From: Haemophilus parainfluenzae
GTDB taxonomy: Bacteria > Pseudomonadota > Gammaproteobacteria > Enterobacterales > Pasteurellaceae
Length of the DNA stretch: 64,000 bases
Direction: 5' to 3'
NCBI RefSeq assembly: GCF_003252795.1
Contig: NZ_QEPQ01000003.1
Coordinates: 186,001-250,000 of the forward strand
Shown one piece after another: positions 46,642 to 57,236 of the stretch. Within the stretch, counting starts at the first letter, position 1; the number at the start of each line of letters is the position of its first letter. The notes under the pieces are model-generated. The model saw nothing but the letters and a program-made list of their open reading frames with translations, was not told the origin of the DNA and did not search any database. A program made the position numbers and the translations under genes.

Positions 46642-47187
46642 TTACGCAGCAATTGCCCATAAAAGGTTAAAGTAATCGTAAAAGAGATTATTCAAAAATA
46701 ACAGGATAATAGCGATAACCATCGGTGAAAAATCAATCACGCCCACAGTTGGTAAAATGCGTTTAATGGGTTTCAATAATGGTTCGGTAAGTTGATATAA
46801 CGCATAGAATGCAGGATTATTGCCACGATTAAACCAACTTAAAATTGCACCGGCGATTAACACATAGAAAATGGCCACACCGATATTTTTAATTAGTCCT
46901 AATATGCCCAATAGCAAGAAGAAACTGAGATTTAATCCGCCAAAGAGAATCGATTTTAGTCCGCAAAGCAAGAAGACTAAAAACAGTGCCGCAGTTTCTA
47001 CTTTTTTCACCACAGGAAAAACTTTACGTAATGGCACAATAACCGGTTGGGTAAATTTCAGCGTAAATTGAGAAATAGGATTGTAATAATCCACGTTAGC
47101 TAAGGGAAGCCATACGCGTAAAATTAACACTAAACAATACAGATCGATAATCGATCCTAAAAATAATGCAGTTTGGGAAATTTCCAT
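46642..47187 (-). CDS. yggT: YggT family membrane protein
   Basis: A 181-residue inner-membrane protein with two YggT repeats, each with two helices. Each repeat ends in a conserved PLLKPIKRILP-like segment (FTQPVIVPLRKVFP near residue 50 and LTEPLLKPIKRILP near 145). The family is linked to osmotic or membrane homeostasis, without a defined reaction. I chose ATG 47187, which overlaps the corA stop as TAATG; an upstream TTG is less likely. It is coupled to corA. Confidence 0.87.
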   Translation of the reverse strand: MEISQTALFLGSIIDLYCLVLILRVWLPLANVDYYNPISQFTLKFTQPVIVPLRKVFPVVKKVETAALFLVFLLCGLKSILFGGLNLSFFLLLGILGLIKNIGVAIFYVLIAGAILSWFNRGNNPAFYALYQLTEPLLKPIKRILPTVGVIDFSPMVIAIILLFLNNLFYDYFNLLWAIAA

Positions 47188-48134
47188 TATAACCAACCTT
47201 TCCGTTTAAAATAGATATAAGGCGTAAGCGCCGCGCCAATCATTAATCCAATAGCCATTGGGTAACCATATTTAAAATGGAGTTCCGGCATAAATTCAAA
47301 GTTCATCCCGTAAGTAGATGCGACAAGCGTTGCCGGTAGGAACATAACCGATACCACTGAGAAGAATTTCATGATTTTATTCTGCTCGATATTAATATAA
47401 CCCATTGCCGCCTGCATTAAAAAGTTTACTTTTTGGAACAATGATTCATTATGCGGTTGCAATGATTCGATATCTCGTAAGATTTCTCGTGCTTGTTCTA
47501 ACTGATTTGGCGGTAAGCGAGTTTTACGCACCAAGAAACCCAACGCGCGTTGTGTATCCATCAAACATAAACGCACTTTAGAACTGGTATCTTCTTGTTC
47601 TGTTAGGGTATTTAAGGCTTCATCGAAAGCTTCATCTTGCGTACCGTTTAAAATTACGCGACTTAATTTTTCCAAATCGGCATAAACGTTTTCGATAACA
47701 TCGGCTAATTGCTCAATTTTGGTTTCAAATAAGTCGAGTAAGACTTCATATGCATTACATTCAAATAAGCGCTGGCTACGAGAACGCATACGATATAAAC
47801 GGAATGCCGGTAATTCACGATCACGCAAGGTAAATAGGCGGCCATCACGAATAGTAAACGCTACGCTTGCGAGATCGGCGTAGTTTTCTTCGTCTTCACA
47901 ATAGAAGAATGAGTGCAAGTGCAAGCCGTCTTCGTCTTCAAAGAAACGCGCGGACGCTTCGATATCTTCCAATTCGAGGAATGAGGCAAGACTTTGTCCT
48001 AAGCCTTCTTGCAACATTTCACGTTCTTCCCCTGTCGGCTCCAGCAAATCTAACCAAATGGCAGAGCTGAGATCGGCTGGTTCGTCATCAATACGAAGCA
48101 AGCGAGAATCGTTAATGGTAAAAGCGTTAATCAT
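47187..48134 (-). CDS. corA: Magnesium/cobalt channel
   Basis: A 315-residue pentameric channel for Mg2+, also passing Co2+ and Ni2+. The selectivity motif GMN is at residues 276-278 in [10 protein letters not shown], followed by the second membrane helix and a basic C-terminal KRKGWL. The cytoplasmic N-terminal domain is acidic as usual. Length matches E. coli CorA (316). An AAAGGAG ribosome site lies 8 bp before ATG. It has a long upstream region with several hairpins. Confidence 0.95.
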   Translation of the reverse strand: MINAFTINDSRLLRIDDEPADLSSAIWLDLLEPTGEEREMLQEGLGQSLASFLELEDIEASARFFEDEDGLHLHSFFYCEDEENYADLASVAFTIRDGRLFTLRDRELPAFRLYRMRSRSQRLFECNAYEVLLDLFETKIEQLADVIENVYADLEKLSRVILNGTQDEAFDEALNTLTEQEDTSSKVRLCLMDTQRALGFLVRKTRLPPNQLEQAREILRDIESLQPHNESLFQKVNFLMQAAMGYINIEQNKIMKFFSVVSVMFLPATLVASTYGMNFEFMPELHFKYGYPMAIGLMIGAALTPYIYFKRKGWL

Positions 48135-48447
48135 TGGTCATACTCCTTTTGGGATTATGAAGATCCAACTGTGAACAAAAAAAGATCAAACGAAATTGGC
48201 ACTAGAGAAAAGTGCGGTCAAATTTTTGAATGTTTTAAAATGGGTTTCGTTCGATAAAAGATGCCGAAGAAAGGTAAATTGATTACCAGCGAGCTCTCGC
48301 TGATAAGAGGCGAGAGTCTAGAGCGATATTCGGTATCGACTATGACTGTCCAAAGTGTGTGTCCTTCTCGTTAAAAAATCGGTCGAATGTTACGCTTGAA
48401 AGGCGTATTCGTCAAGTGATTATTGAAAAGGACACGGCACTTTTTAA
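48135..48447. other. Region between yajG and corA (313 bp), structured
   Basis: On the minus strand this is the corA leader region. Visible are an uptake signal near 48211; a 7-bp hairpin CTCTCGC/GCGAGAG (48294-48316); and a larger nested structure in which AAAGTG and TGTCCTT (48352-48366) face AAGGACA and CACTTT (48428-48443), enclosing GAAT-gtt-ACGC/GCGTATTC. The last could also be the yajG terminator. No protein-coding sequence of note. Confidence 0.6.
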
Positions 48448-49047
48448 TTAATTGGTATATTGATTAATGGCGTTAGTAACTTCTTGATCTTGATAAATAT
48501 TATTAACAATATCTTTGAAGGTTTCGCCTAACACTTTTTGAATTTCATCATTACTCGCATTAAATGCGCCAGACTGTGAACGGGTTGCATTAAAGGTTTT
48601 GTTGTATTGTCCGCGTGGACCTTGTACATAAACCACCGCTTGAATTTTGCTGTTCAAGGTATAACGTAAATTACCTTGCTCTACTTTAGCGTTGAATTCT
48701 TTCACATCAACAGTTACGCCAGCATTCGCATTATTCGCTTGTCCGATACGGAAACCTTTACTAACTAAATTTTGTTGCATCACCTGTTGGAAAAGTTGAG
48801 TAACGCTTGGTGAGGCGTTTAATTTAATCAGCTCACCTGATTTAGTATAAGTTGCAATTTCTTGTTGTGGACGAGAATCGCGAGTATTAACTGTTACCAC
48901 TGCTGATTGGTTAATATTCATTGATGCAGTCGGTGATTGAGGCGCAAAAGTTAAGGTATTAGATTGCGCTTGGCAACCTGCTAAAAATAATGTCGCAGCC
49001 GCCAACGTCATTGTTGATAATGCTTTGATTTTGTTTGTTACTTTCAT
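48448..49047 (-). CDS. yajG: YajG family outer-membrane lipoprotein
   Basis: A 199-residue lipoprotein; lipobox LAGC puts the lipidated cysteine at residue 25. The body has [10 protein letters not shown] and a [10 protein letters not shown] strand typical of YajG (192 residues in E. coli). Function is unknown. It is divergent from bolA, the same partner as in E. coli (bolA-yajG-ampG), although there they share a direction region. A TTTCCTC-type ribosome site complement precedes the start. Confidence 0.85.
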   Translation of the reverse strand: MKVTNKIKALSTMTLAAATLFLAGCQAQSNTLTFAPQSPTASMNINQSAVVTVNTRDSRPQQEIATYTKSGELIKLNASPSVTQLFQQVMQQNLVSKGFRIGQANNANAGVTVDVKEFNAKVEQGNLRYTLNSKIQAVVYVQGPRGQYNKTFNATRSQSGAFNASNDEIQKVLGETFKDIVNNIYQDQEVTNAINQYTN

Positions 49048-49131
49048 AATTTCCTCATTGAATTAGGTTAATTTGTGTTATTCTTACAAACTTAACGCCG
49101 AATGTATAGCAAAAAGTTAGGGAGTTTATTT

Positions 49132-49443
49132 ATGTCAAAACAGCAAGAATTATTAGAGAGAATTCAAGCCGAATTTCAACCGCACTTTGCCACCGTAGAA
49201 AATGAAAGTCATATGCATAGTTCCGGTCGAGGGGCGGATTCTCATTTTAAATTAGTGATTGTCAGCGATGCTTTTGAAGGCATGCGCAAGGTGCAACGTC
49301 ACCAAAAACTTTACCAACTTTTTGCCGATGATTTAAAAAATGGCATTCACGCATTAGCTCTTCATCTTTATACAAAAAGCGAATGGGAGAGCCTAGGTGA
49401 AGCATTTCCAAAATCACCAAATTGTCTTGGTGTTGGACAGTAA
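49132..49443 (+). CDS. bolA: BolA family regulator
   Basis: A 103-residue small protein with the class II KH-like fold, which works with monothiol glutaredoxins in iron-sulfur handling and stress morphology. The conserved parts are NESHMHSSGRGADSHFKLVIVSDAF and the C-terminal HALALHLYTKSEW. I chose ATG 49132 with GGGAG in front; the upstream ATG at 49102 would add ten atypical residues. An uptake signal lies near 49180. It ends in a strong terminator. Confidence 0.93.
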   Translation: MSKQQELLERIQAEFQPHFATVENESHMHSSGRGADSHFKLVIVSDAFEGMRKVQRHQKLYQLFADDLKNGIHALALHLYTKSEWESLGEAFPKSPNCLGVGQ

Positions 49444-49839
49444 GTATTCCCTTACGTTCCCTATATTAGATTTTCATAAGAAGAGAGAAGGCGATAAGCG
49501 TTCTCTCTTTTTATTTTGATGGAGATTTATTTTTACTCCAGATAAATATCTGTCTAAAAAGTTCACAAATATTTCACAAAAAATGGGGGGTAAAGTGGAA
49601 TAAAAGCCCATTTTCCGATAGAATAAGGCGCTTTTAATTTTCGAATTTCAATTTCTAGATGTGTGAGTAATTCCTTACTCGTCGAGAAATTAAACAGATT
49701 TGAGTTTTTAAATTTATGTGTCAGTTAATAATGCTTTGATCTCAAAGTGTTTTCTGTCACGCTCAATCGCGAGATTGCTCTTAAGGCATAGGCTTTGATT
49801 GCAATCGTGTTTTTAACCTAGAAAAGTAGTGCAAACAGT
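49444..49839 (+). other. bolA-nqrA intergenic region (396 bp), structured nqr leader
   Basis: After the bolA terminator come several hairpins: AAAATGGG/CCCATTTT (49580-49614); a nested pair AATTTCT/AGAAATT (49650-49691) enclosing GAGTAA-TTCC-TTACTC (49665-49680); TTTGAG/CTCAAA (about 49699 to 49755); and CAATC-GCGA-GATTG (49764-49777). No open reading frame of note. This may be an untranslated regulatory leader. Confidence 0.55.
49482..49515 (+). terminator. Terminator after bolA
   Basis: AGAGAGAA (49482-49489) pairs with TTCTCTCT (49501-49508), then TTTTATTTT. Confidence 0.8.
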
Positions 49840-51183
49840 ATGATTACAATCAAAAAAGGCTTGGACCTTCCTATTGCAGGAAAACCAGCACAAGTAATCC
49901 ATAGCGGTAACGCTGTGAATCAGGTTGCGATTCTTGGTGAAGAGTATGTGGGTATGCGTCCTTCTATGAAGGTACGCGAAGGCGATGTCGTGAAAAAAGG
50001 CCAAGTGCTTTTTGAAGACAAGAAAAACCCTGGAGTGGTTTTCACAGCCCCTGCGAGTGGTACTATCACTGTAATTAATCGTGGCGAAAAACGTGTATTA
50101 CAATCTGTGGTCATTGATGTGCAAGGTAACGATCAAGTTACTTTCGCTAAATATAACGCAGGTGAGCTCAATACGCTTTCTTCTGAACAAGTTAAACAAA
50201 ACCTCGTTGAATCCGGTTTGTGGACAGCGTTCCGCACTCGTCCATTCAGCAAAGTGCCTGCCGTAGATGCAGAACCTTCTTCTCTGTTTGTAAATGCGAT
50301 GGATACCAATCCTTTGGCGGCAAATCCAGAGGCGGTGTTAAAAGAGCATTGGCAAGATTTTATTGACGGTTTAACTGTATTAAGTCGTCTATTCCAAAAT
50401 AAACCATTAAATCTATGTAAAGCGGGTGATAGCAATATCCCAACCGTGGATTTAGCTAACTTAAAAGTACATGATTTTGGTGGTGTTCATCCTGCTGGCT
50501 TAGTGGGTACACATATCCACTTTATCGATCCGGTTGGTGTGAATAAAACCGTATGGCACATCAATTACCAAGATGTGATTGCTGTAGGTAAATTATTCAC
50601 TACGGGCGAACTTTATGTAGAACGCATTATTTCTCTTGCGGGTCCACAAGTGAAAGAGCCTCGTTTAGTTCGTACCGTTGTCGGTGCAAACCTTTCTCAA
50701 TTAACAGCTGGTGAGTTAAAAGACGGTAATAACCGTGTGATTTCTGGTTCAGTACTTTGTGGTCAAACGGCAAAAGATGCTCATGACTATTTAGGTCGTT
50801 ATGCATTACAAGTTTCTGTGATTGCGGAAGGTAATGAGAAAGAGTTCTTAGGTTGGATCACACCACAATCGAACAAATATTCGATTACCCGTACCGTATT
50901 AGGTCACTTTGGTAAAAAATTATTCAACTTCACTACAGCAGAAAATGGTGGTGAGCGTGCAATGGTACCAATCGGTAGCTATGAGCGCGTAATGCCGTTG
51001 GATATTTTACCGACATTATTACTACGTGATTTAATCGTGGGCGATACCGATGGTGCACAAGCGTTAGGTTGTCTTGAATTAGATGAAGAAGACTTAGCAT
51101 TATGTTCTTTCGTTTGCCCGGGCAAATATGAATACGGTTCAATCTTGCGTCAAGTATTAGATAAGATTGAAAAGGAAGGTTAA
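49840..51183 (+). CDS. nqrA: Na+-translocating NADH:quinone reductase subunit A
   Basis: A 447-residue peripheral subunit of the six-subunit sodium pump, contacting NqrB and quinone. The N-terminus [16 protein letters not shown] and the motif [19 protein letters not shown] are diagnostic; the length equals that in H. influenzae and Vibrio. First gene of the nqrABCDEF-apbE-nqrM cluster, 2 bp before nqrB. A structured leader precedes it. Confidence 0.96.
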   Translation: MITIKKGLDLPIAGKPAQVIHSGNAVNQVAILGEEYVGMRPSMKVREGDVVKKGQVLFEDKKNPGVVFTAPASGTITVINRGEKRVLQSVVIDVQGNDQVTFAKYNAGELNTLSSEQVKQNLVESGLWTAFRTRPFSKVPAVDAEPSSLFVNAMDTNPLAANPEAVLKEHWQDFIDGLTVLSRLFQNKPLNLCKAGDSNIPTVDLANLKVHDFGGVHPAGLVGTHIHFIDPVGVNKTVWHINYQDVIAVGKLFTTGELYVERIISLAGPQVKEPRLVRTVVGANLSQLTAGELKDGNNRVISGSVLCGQTAKDAHDYLGRYALQVSVIAEGNEKEFLGWITPQSNKYSITRTVLGHFGKKLFNFTTAENGGERAMVPIGSYERVMPLDILPTLLLRDLIVGDTDGAQALGCLELDEEDLALCSFVCPGKYEYGSILRQVLDKIEKEG

Positions 51184-51185
51184 AA

Positions 51186-52421
51186 ATGGGTTTAAAAAAT
51201 CTTTTTGAAAAAATGGAACCCGCGTTTTTGCCAGGTGGTAAATACAGCAAGCTTTATCCGGTCTTTGAATCGATTTATACCTTGCTTTATACACCAGGTA
51301 CGGTAACGCACAAAAACACACACGTTCGTGATGCGTTAGACTCAAAACGTATGATGATTACGGTTTTTCTTGCGTTGTTCCCAGCGATTTTCTACGGGAT
51401 GTACAATGTGGGTAACCAAGCGATCCCGGCCTTAAATCAATTAGGCAATTTAGATCAATTAATTGCTAACGATTGGCACTATGCACTTGCAAGTTCATTA
51501 GGTTTAGATTTAACCAATAATGCAACTTGGGGTTCAAAAATGGCATTAGGGGCGATCTTCTTCTTACCAATTTACTTAGTGGTATTCACCGTTTGTACAA
51601 TTTGGGAATTATTGTTCTCAGTGGTGCGTGGTCATGAAGTAAATGAAGGGATGTTCGTTTCAACCATTTTATTTGCGTTAATCGTTCCACCAACATTGCC
51701 ATTATGGCAAGCTGCACTTGGTATCAGTTTTGGTATTGTAGTAGCGAAAGAAATCTTCGGTGGTGTAGGTCGTAACTTTATGAACCCTGCGCTTGCTGGT
51801 CGTGCATTCTTATTCTTCGCTTATCCGGCTCAAATTTCTGGTGACTTAGTATGGACCGCTGCAGATGGTTTCTCTGGTGCAACCGCACTTTCACAATGGT
51901 CTCAAGGTGGTCAAGCAGCATTACAACACACTGTAACCGGTCAACCTATTACTTGGATGGATGCATTCATCGGTAATATTCCTGGTTCAATGGGTGAGGT
52001 TTCAACGCTTGCGTTATTAATCGGTGGTGCGTTAATTGTATTCACCCGTATTGCTTCTTGGCGCATTATGGCTGGTGTCATGATCGGTATGATTGGTACA
52101 GCAACCTTATTCAACTTAATCGGTTCTGATTCTAACCAAATGTTCTCAATGCCTTGGCATTGGCACTTTGTATTAGGTGGTTTTGCACTTGGTATGATCT
52201 TCATGGCAACCGACCCTGTGTCAGCTTCATTCACCAACACAGGTAAATGGTGGTACGGTGCGTTAATTGGCGTGATGGCGGTATTAATTCGTACAGTGAA
52301 CCCAGCTTATCCAGAAGGGATGATGTTAGCGATTTTATTTGCAAACTTATTTGCACCAATTTTCGACTACATCGTGGTTCAAGCAAATATCAAACGTCGG
52401 AGAGCAAGAACAAATGGCTAA
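51186..52421 (+). CDS. nqrB: Na+-translocating NADH:quinone reductase subunit B
   Basis: A 411-residue membrane subunit with about ten helices carrying riboflavin and a covalently bound FMN. The flavinylation motif SGAT gives Thr233 in [12 protein letters not shown] as the FMN-bearing residue. The codon for Thr233 and the next two codons are the uptake signal ACCGCACTT. It forms part of the Na+ path. The stop overlaps nqrC by 8 bp. Confidence 0.96.
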   Translation: MGLKNLFEKMEPAFLPGGKYSKLYPVFESIYTLLYTPGTVTHKNTHVRDALDSKRMMITVFLALFPAIFYGMYNVGNQAIPALNQLGNLDQLIANDWHYALASSLGLDLTNNATWGSKMALGAIFFLPIYLVVFTVCTIWELLFSVVRGHEVNEGMFVSTILFALIVPPTLPLWQAALGISFGIVVAKEIFGGVGRNFMNPALAGRAFLFFAYPAQISGDLVWTAADGFSGATALSQWSQGGQAALQHTVTGQPITWMDAFIGNIPGSMGEVSTLALLIGGALIVFTRIASWRIMAGVMIGMIGTATLFNLIGSDSNQMFSMPWHWHFVLGGFALGMIFMATDPVSASFTNTGKWWYGALIGVMAVLIRTVNPAYPEGMMLAILFANLFAPIFDYIVVQANIKRRRARTNG

Positions 52422-53205
52422 ATTTAATAAAGATAGCGTTAGCGGTACAGTTACCGTTGTTGTGTTGCTAAGTTTAGTGTGTTCTATCGTGGTTTCTGGT
52501 GCTGCAGTAGCATTAAAATCCAAACAAGATGAACAAAAAGCACTCGACGTTCAACGTAACATTTTAACTGTTGCTGGCTTAATGAAAGAAGATAATGCAT
52601 CAGTAATTAAAGACACTTACAGCAAATTTATTGAACCGCGTTTAGTTGATTTGCAAAGTGGTGATTACGTTCAAGCTTCAGCAGAAGAAATTAATAAATT
52701 TGAACCTAAAGATGCCGTTAAAGATCCAGCTAAAAGCCAAGCAATTCCAGCTGAAGCAGATAAAGCAGGGATTAAAGTTCGTGCAAATCAAGCACGTGTT
52801 TATCTTGTAAAAGATGAGCAAGGCAATGTAACCCAAGTTGTATTACCAATGTATGGTCGTGGTTTATGGTCAACCATGTATGGTTTTGTTTCTGTTGCAC
52901 CAGATGCGAATACTATCAAAGGTATTACTTACTATGATCAAGGTGAAACAGCCGGTCTTGGGGGCGAAATTGCGAACCCTCGTTGGCAAGCACAGTTTGT
53001 CGATAAAAAATTATTCGATGAACAAGGTAACCAAAAATTCAAAATCTACAAAGGTAGTTCTGCTGCAGATAAAGAGCACGGTGTAGATGGTTTATCAGGT
53101 GCAACTTTAACCAGTAACGGTGTTCAAGGTTCATTTGATTATTGGTTCAGCCAAAATGGCTTTGGTCCATTCTTAGCGAAATTTAAAGCAGGAGAAATCA
53201 AATAA
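52414..53205 (+). CDS. nqrC: Na+-translocating NADH:quinone reductase subunit C
   Basis: A 263-residue subunit with one N-terminal membrane helix and a periplasmic domain carrying covalent FMN. The flavinylation motif SGAT puts FMN on Thr231 in [14 protein letters not shown] chose ATG 52414, within the end of nqrB; the earlier in-frame ATG at 52339 lies deep inside nqrB. The stop overlaps the nqrD start by 1 bp. Confidence 0.95.
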   Translation: MAKFNKDSVSGTVTVVVLLSLVCSIVVSGAAVALKSKQDEQKALDVQRNILTVAGLMKEDNASVIKDTYSKFIEPRLVDLQSGDYVQASAEEINKFEPKDAVKDPAKSQAIPAEADKAGIKVRANQARVYLVKDEQGNVTQVVLPMYGRGLWSTMYGFVSVAPDANTIKGITYYDQGETAGLGGEIANPRWQAQFVDKKLFDEQGNQKFKIYKGSSAADKEHGVDGLSGATLTSNGVQGSFDYWFSQNGFGPFLAKFKAGEIK

Positions 53206-53834
53206 TGGCTGATGCAAAAGTAAATTTAAAAGGTCTTTTATTAGATCCTATTGCTAAAAATAACCCGATTGCCTTGCAAATTTTGGGTATCTGTTCTGCA
53301 TTAGCGGTAACAACCCAATTACAAACAGCGATCGTTATGGCGATTGCGGTAAGTTTGGTAACCGGTTTTTCCAGTTTGTTCATTTCATTGATTCGTAACT
53401 ATATTCCAAATAGTATCCGTATTATTGTGCAACTGGCGATTATCGCGTCTTTAGTAATCTTGGTTGACCAAGTATTAAAAGCTTATGCTTATGGTTTATC
53501 TAAACAGCTCTCTGTATTCGTCGGTCTTATCATTACAAACTGTATCGTAATGGGCCGTGCAGAAGCGTTTGCGATGAAATCACCACCGTTAGAAAGCTTT
53601 GTTGACGGTATCGGTAACGGTTTAGGTTATGGTGCGATCTTATTAATTGTCGCCACATTACGTGAATTAATCGGTTCTGGTCGTTTGTTTGGTTTCCCTG
53701 TATTCCAGACTATTCAAGACGGCGGTTGGTATCAACCAAACGGTTTATTCCTTCTTGCACCAAGTGCGTTCTTTATTATCGGCTTCGTTATTTGGGGCTT
53801 AAGAACGTGGAAACCTGAGCAACAGGAGAAATAA
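53205..53834 (+). CDS. nqrD: Na+-translocating NADH:quinone reductase subunit D
   Basis: A 209-residue six-helix membrane subunit. With NqrE it forms an inverted-symmetry pair that holds an iron-sulfur centre through cysteines in the membrane; [13 protein letters not shown] near residue 112 holds the conserved cysteine. The start overlaps nqrC and the stop lies 3 bp before nqrE. Confidence 0.95.
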   Translation: MADAKVNLKGLLLDPIAKNNPIALQILGICSALAVTTQLQTAIVMAIAVSLVTGFSSLFISLIRNYIPNSIRIIVQLAIIASLVILVDQVLKAYAYGLSKQLSVFVGLIITNCIVMGRAEAFAMKSPPLESFVDGIGNGLGYGAILLIVATLRELIGSGRLFGFPVFQTIQDGGWYQPNGLFLLAPSAFFIIGFVIWGLRTWKPEQQEK

Positions 53835-53837
53835 TCA

Positions 53838-54434
53838 ATGGAACATTATATTAGCCTATTCGTGAAGGCGATCTTCATTGAAAACATGGCGCTCTCTTTC
53901 TTCTTAGGGATGTGTACTTTCCTTGCGGTTTCTAAGAAAGTTTCTACGGCGTTTGGCCTTGGTGTTGCGGTAACAGTGGTACTTGGTATTGCGGTACCGG
54001 CTAACCAATTTGTATACGAACATGTATTAAAAGATGGCGCATTGGTAGAAGGTGTAAGCCTTGAGTTTTTAAACTTTATTACCTTTATCGGGATTATTGC
54101 GGGTCTTGTTCAATTACTTGAAATGACTTTAGATAAATTCTTCCCAGCACTTTATAACGCATTAGGTATTTTCCTTCCACTTATCGCTGTAAACTGTGCG
54201 ATCTTTGGTGGTGTATCTTTTGCTGTACAACGTGAATACACTTTTGCAGAATCTGCAGTTTATGGTGTGGGTGCAGGGTTAGGTTGGATGTTAGCAATCG
54301 TTGCGCTTGCAGGCTTAACCGAAAAAATGAAATATGCCGATGTACCGGCAGGCTTAAAAGGATTAGGGATTACCTTTATTACTGCAGGCTTGATGGCGCT
54401 TGGCTTTATGTCATTCTCTGGAATTCAGTTATAA
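53838..54434 (+). CDS. nqrE: Na+-translocating NADH:quinone reductase subunit E
   Basis: A 198-residue six-helix membrane subunit homologous to NqrD in inverse orientation. The cysteine in [12 protein letters not shown] near residue 120 is the second iron-sulfur ligand region, and [18 protein letters not shown] near residue 17 the first. It is followed by an AAGGAGG site and nqrF. Confidence 0.95.
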   Translation: MEHYISLFVKAIFIENMALSFFLGMCTFLAVSKKVSTAFGLGVAVTVVLGIAVPANQFVYEHVLKDGALVEGVSLEFLNFITFIGIIAGLVQLLEMTLDKFFPALYNALGIFLPLIAVNCAIFGGVSFAVQREYTFAESAVYGVGAGLGWMLAIVALAGLTEKMKYADVPAGLKGLGITFITAGLMALGFMSFSGIQL

Positions 54435-54444
54435 GGAGGCATAA

Positions 54445-55680
54445 ATGAGCGAATCTTCAATTTTATTATTAGGTGTTGCGGCATTTACGGTTATCCTTTT
54501 AGTGCTCGTTGCGATTATTTTATTCGCTAAATCAAAATTAGTGGATTCTGGTGATATCACCATTTCTATTAATGACGATCCTGAAAAAGCGATCACTTTA
54601 CCTGCTGGCGGTAAATTACTTGGTGCATTAGCAAGTAAAGGTATCTTCGTTTCTTCTGCTTGTGGTGGCGGTGGCTCTTGTGGCCAATGTATTGTGAAAG
54701 TGAAAAGTGGTGGTGGTGAAATTCTCCCAACTGAGCTTTCTCATATTAATAAACGTGAAGCAAAAGAAGGTTATCGTTTAGCTTGCCAAGTGAATGTAAA
54801 AGGCAATATGGACATTGAACTTCCAGAAGAAATTTTCGGCGTGAAAAAATGGGAATGTACTGTTATTTCTAACGATAACAAAGCAACCTTCATCAAAGAG
54901 CTTAAATTAGCGATTCCTGAAGGTGAAGAAGTTCCTTTCCGTGCGGGTGGTTATATCCAAATCGAAGCTGATCCACATACGGTTTACTATAAAGATTTCG
55001 ATATTCCAGAAGAATACCACGAAGACTGGGATAAATACGACTTATGGCGTTATGTGTCTAAAGTGGACGAGCATATTATCCGTGCTTACTCTATGGCTTC
55101 ATACCCAGAAGAGAAAGGCATCATTATGCTTAACGTGCGTATTGCAACGCCTCCACCACGTCAACCTGATGCGCCTCCAGGTCAAATGTCTTCTTACATT
55201 TGGTCATTAAAACCAGGTGATAAAGTGACAATTTCTGGTCCATTCGGTGAATTCTTCGCGAAAGAAACCGATAATGAGATGGTATTCATCGGTGGTGGTG
55301 CGGGTATGGCACCAATGCGTTCTCATATCTTTGACCAATTAAAACGTTTACACTCTAAACGTAAAATGTCATTCTGGTATGGCGCACGCTCTAAACGTGA
55401 AATGTTCTATGTAGAAGATTTTGATCAGCTTCAAGCAGAAAATCCTAACTTTACATGGCACGTGGCATTATCTGATCCGTTACCAGAAGATAACTGGACA
55501 GGTTACACCGGCTTTATTCACAACGTACTTTATGAAAACTACTTGAAAAATCATGAAGCACCAGAAGATTGTGAATACTACATGTGTGGACCTCCAGTGA
55601 TGAACGCTGCGGTAATCAAAATGTTGAAAGACCTCGGTGTTGAAGATGAAAACATCTTATTAGATGACTTCGGTGGTTGA
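54445..55680 (+). CDS. nqrF: Na+-translocating NADH:quinone reductase subunit F
   Basis: A 411-residue entry subunit that oxidises NADH. One N-terminal membrane helix (residues 5-27) is followed by a [2Fe-2S] ferredoxin domain with Cys73, Cys79, Cys82 and Cys114, an FAD domain (IRAYSMAS) and an NADH domain ([11 protein letters not shown]). Electrons pass NADH-FAD-2Fe2S and on to NqrD/E, NqrC and NqrB. A perfect GGAGG ribosome site precedes ATG. An uptake-signal terminator follows. Confidence 0.96.
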   Translation: MSESSILLLGVAAFTVILLVLVAIILFAKSKLVDSGDITISINDDPEKAITLPAGGKLLGALASKGIFVSSACGGGGSCGQCIVKVKSGGGEILPTELSHINKREAKEGYRLACQVNVKGNMDIELPEEIFGVKKWECTVISNDNKATFIKELKLAIPEGEEVPFRAGGYIQIEADPHTVYYKDFDIPEEYHEDWDKYDLWRYVSKVDEHIIRAYSMASYPEEKGIIMLNVRIATPPPRQPDAPPGQMSSYIWSLKPGDKVTISGPFGEFFAKETDNEMVFIGGGAGMAPMRSHIFDQLKRLHSKRKMSFWYGARSKREMFYVEDFDQLQAENPNFTWHVALSDPLPEDNWTGYTGFIHNVLYENYLKNHEAPEDCEYYMCGPPVMNAAVIKMLKDLGVEDENILLDDFGG

Positions 55681-55708
55681 TTTTAGTTAATCAAAACATC
55701 ATGAAAAC

Positions 55709-55741
55709 TGACCGCACTTTTTGATGAAGTGCGGTCAATAT
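55709..55741 (+). terminator. Uptake-signal terminator between nqrF and apbE
   Basis: TGACCGCACTT (55709-55719) pairs perfectly with AAGTGCGGTCA (55727-55737) and is followed by ATATTT. It separates nqrABCDEF from apbE and may cut expression of the maturation genes. Confidence 0.65.
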
Positions 55742-55812
55742 TTAACATGGATTACAGGCAAGCTGATAGATGCGTCGGTTTGCCTGTAATTCATATATTT
55801 AGGAAGGAATAG

Positions 55813-56853
55813 ATGGAAAAAATATTAAGCGGATTGATTGCAATTGCCTTGGTGTGTTCATTAAGTGCTTGTAAAAAAGATCCGGAAATTATTTCACTTA
55901 GCGGTAAAACCATGGGAACCACTTACCATATCCGCTACATTGATGACGGTTCAGTTAAAGAAAATGCTGAAAAAACACATGAGCAGATTGAAGTGGTTTT
56001 AAAAGATGTGAATCAGAAAATGTCCACTTATATTAAAGATTCCGAATTGAGCCGTTTTAATCAAAATACACAAGTGAATACGCCAATTGAAATCTCTGCG
56101 GACTTTGCCAAAGTATTACAAGAAGCGATCCGTTTAAATCAGGTTACTGAAGGTTCATTGGATGTGACTGTAGGGCCTGTAGTGAATTTATGGGGTTTTG
56201 GGCCAGAAAAACGCCCAGAACGTAAGCCAACCCCAGAGCAACTTGCTGAACGTCAAAGTTGGGTGGGAATTGATAAAATTCACCTTGATATGAGCGGTAA
56301 AACCCCAACTTTAAGTAAAGCAGTACCGCAAGTTTATATTGATTTATCATCTATCGCTAAAGGTTTCGGTGTGGATCAAGTTGCGGATGTATTAGAGCAA
56401 AATCACGTACAAAACTATATGGTGGAAATTGGCGGAGAAATCCGTGCAAAAGGTAAAAATGCCGAAAATAAAGCCTGGCAAATCGCTATTGAAAAACCTA
56501 ATAATACGGGTGAAAGAGCAGTCCAAGAAGTGATTGGGTTAAATAATATGGCGATGGCGACCTCAGGCGATTACCGTATTTATTTTGAGGAAAACGGTCA
56601 ACGCTTTGCTCATGAAATCGATCCAAAAACCGGCTATCCAATTCAGCATCATTTAGCCTCAATTACCGTACTTGCACCAAGTTCAATGACTGCTGATGGC
56701 TTATCTACAGGTTTATTTGTGCTCGGTGAAAATAAAGCACTTGAAGTGGCCGAGAAAGAAAATATTCCAGTGTATTTAATTAAGAAAACGGAAAAAGGCT
56801 TTGAAACAAAAATGTCGTCATCCTTCCAAAAGTTACTCGCAAATAAGGAATAA
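55813..56853 (+). CDS. apbE: FMN transferase ApbE (flavinylates NqrB and NqrC)
   Basis: A 346-residue periplasmic lipoprotein; the lipobox LSAC puts the lipidated cysteine at residue 20. ApbE moves FMN from FAD to the threonines of SGAT motifs in NqrB and NqrC, both present upstream. Conserved segments are GTTYHIRY, KMSTYIKDSELSRFN and the metal-binding HEIDPKTGYPI late in the protein. It lies 2 bp before nqrM and 132 bp after nqrF. Confidence 0.94.
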   Translation: MEKILSGLIAIALVCSLSACKKDPEIISLSGKTMGTTYHIRYIDDGSVKENAEKTHEQIEVVLKDVNQKMSTYIKDSELSRFNQNTQVNTPIEISADFAKVLQEAIRLNQVTEGSLDVTVGPVVNLWGFGPEKRPERKPTPEQLAERQSWVGIDKIHLDMSGKTPTLSKAVPQVYIDLSSIAKGFGVDQVADVLEQNHVQNYMVEIGGEIRAKGKNAENKAWQIAIEKPNNTGERAVQEVIGLNNMAMATSGDYRIYFEENGQRFAHEIDPKTGYPIQHHLASITVLAPSSMTADGLSTGLFVLGENKALEVAEKENIPVYLIKKTEKGFETKMSSSFQKLLANKE

Positions 56854-56855
56854 TC

Positions 56856-57116
56856 ATGCAAACTTTATTTTTTACCCTAATCGCTTTTGTGGCCATTATT
56901 GTATTAATGTCTGTGGGCTTTATCTTTAAAAAACAAAGCTTAAAGGGCAGCTGTGGCGGACTTTCATCACTCGGTATCGCCAAAGCCTGTGACTGCGATA
57001 AACCTTGCGACACTTTACAAGAAAAATTAGATGCAGGCGATGAAAATGCCAAAGCTGAATACGAACAAAAATTTGCGAAGAAAGACGATGATTCGCACTT
57101 TTATGAAGTGAAATAA
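56856..57116 (+). CDS. nqrM: NqrM, iron-sulfur maturation factor of the Nqr complex
   Basis: An 86-residue protein (DUF539) with one N-terminal membrane helix (residues 2-24) and four conserved cysteines in SCGGLSSLGIAKACDCDKPCD. It is needed for functional Nqr, probably to deliver iron for the NqrD/E centre. It is coupled to apbE, as in other Nqr clusters. Confidence 0.92.
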   Translation: MQTLFFTLIAFVAIIVLMSVGFIFKKQSLKGSCGGLSSLGIAKACDCDKPCDTLQEKLDAGDENAKAEYEQKFAKKDDDSHFYEVK

Positions 57117-57163
57117 TTCACGCAAAATCAACAGCACTTTGTGCAATAACCTTAATTTATGGC

Positions 57164-57179
57164 GCGGAAGTCATTCCGC
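57164..57179 (+). repeat. Hairpin upstream of mnmA
   Basis: GCGGAA-GTCA-TTCCGC, 58-73 bp before the mnmA ATG. It lies in a 120-bp gap that also includes a poor match to a terminator; role unknown. Confidence 0.4.
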
Positions 57180-57236
57180 TATGTTTCAATCATTATCACC
57201 AATGTGCTTCGCCTTAACCGAAGTTACGGGAGACTT

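Noticed and set aside
49585-49590. G6 run in the bolA-nqrA gap as a second phase-variation site
   Set aside because: Too short for frequent slippage and not in a coding sequence or between clear promoter elements.
57161-57213. tRNA-like fold upstream of mnmA
   Set aside because: Only GGCG/CGCC ends and one hairpin; no T-loop, anticodon arm or CCA.
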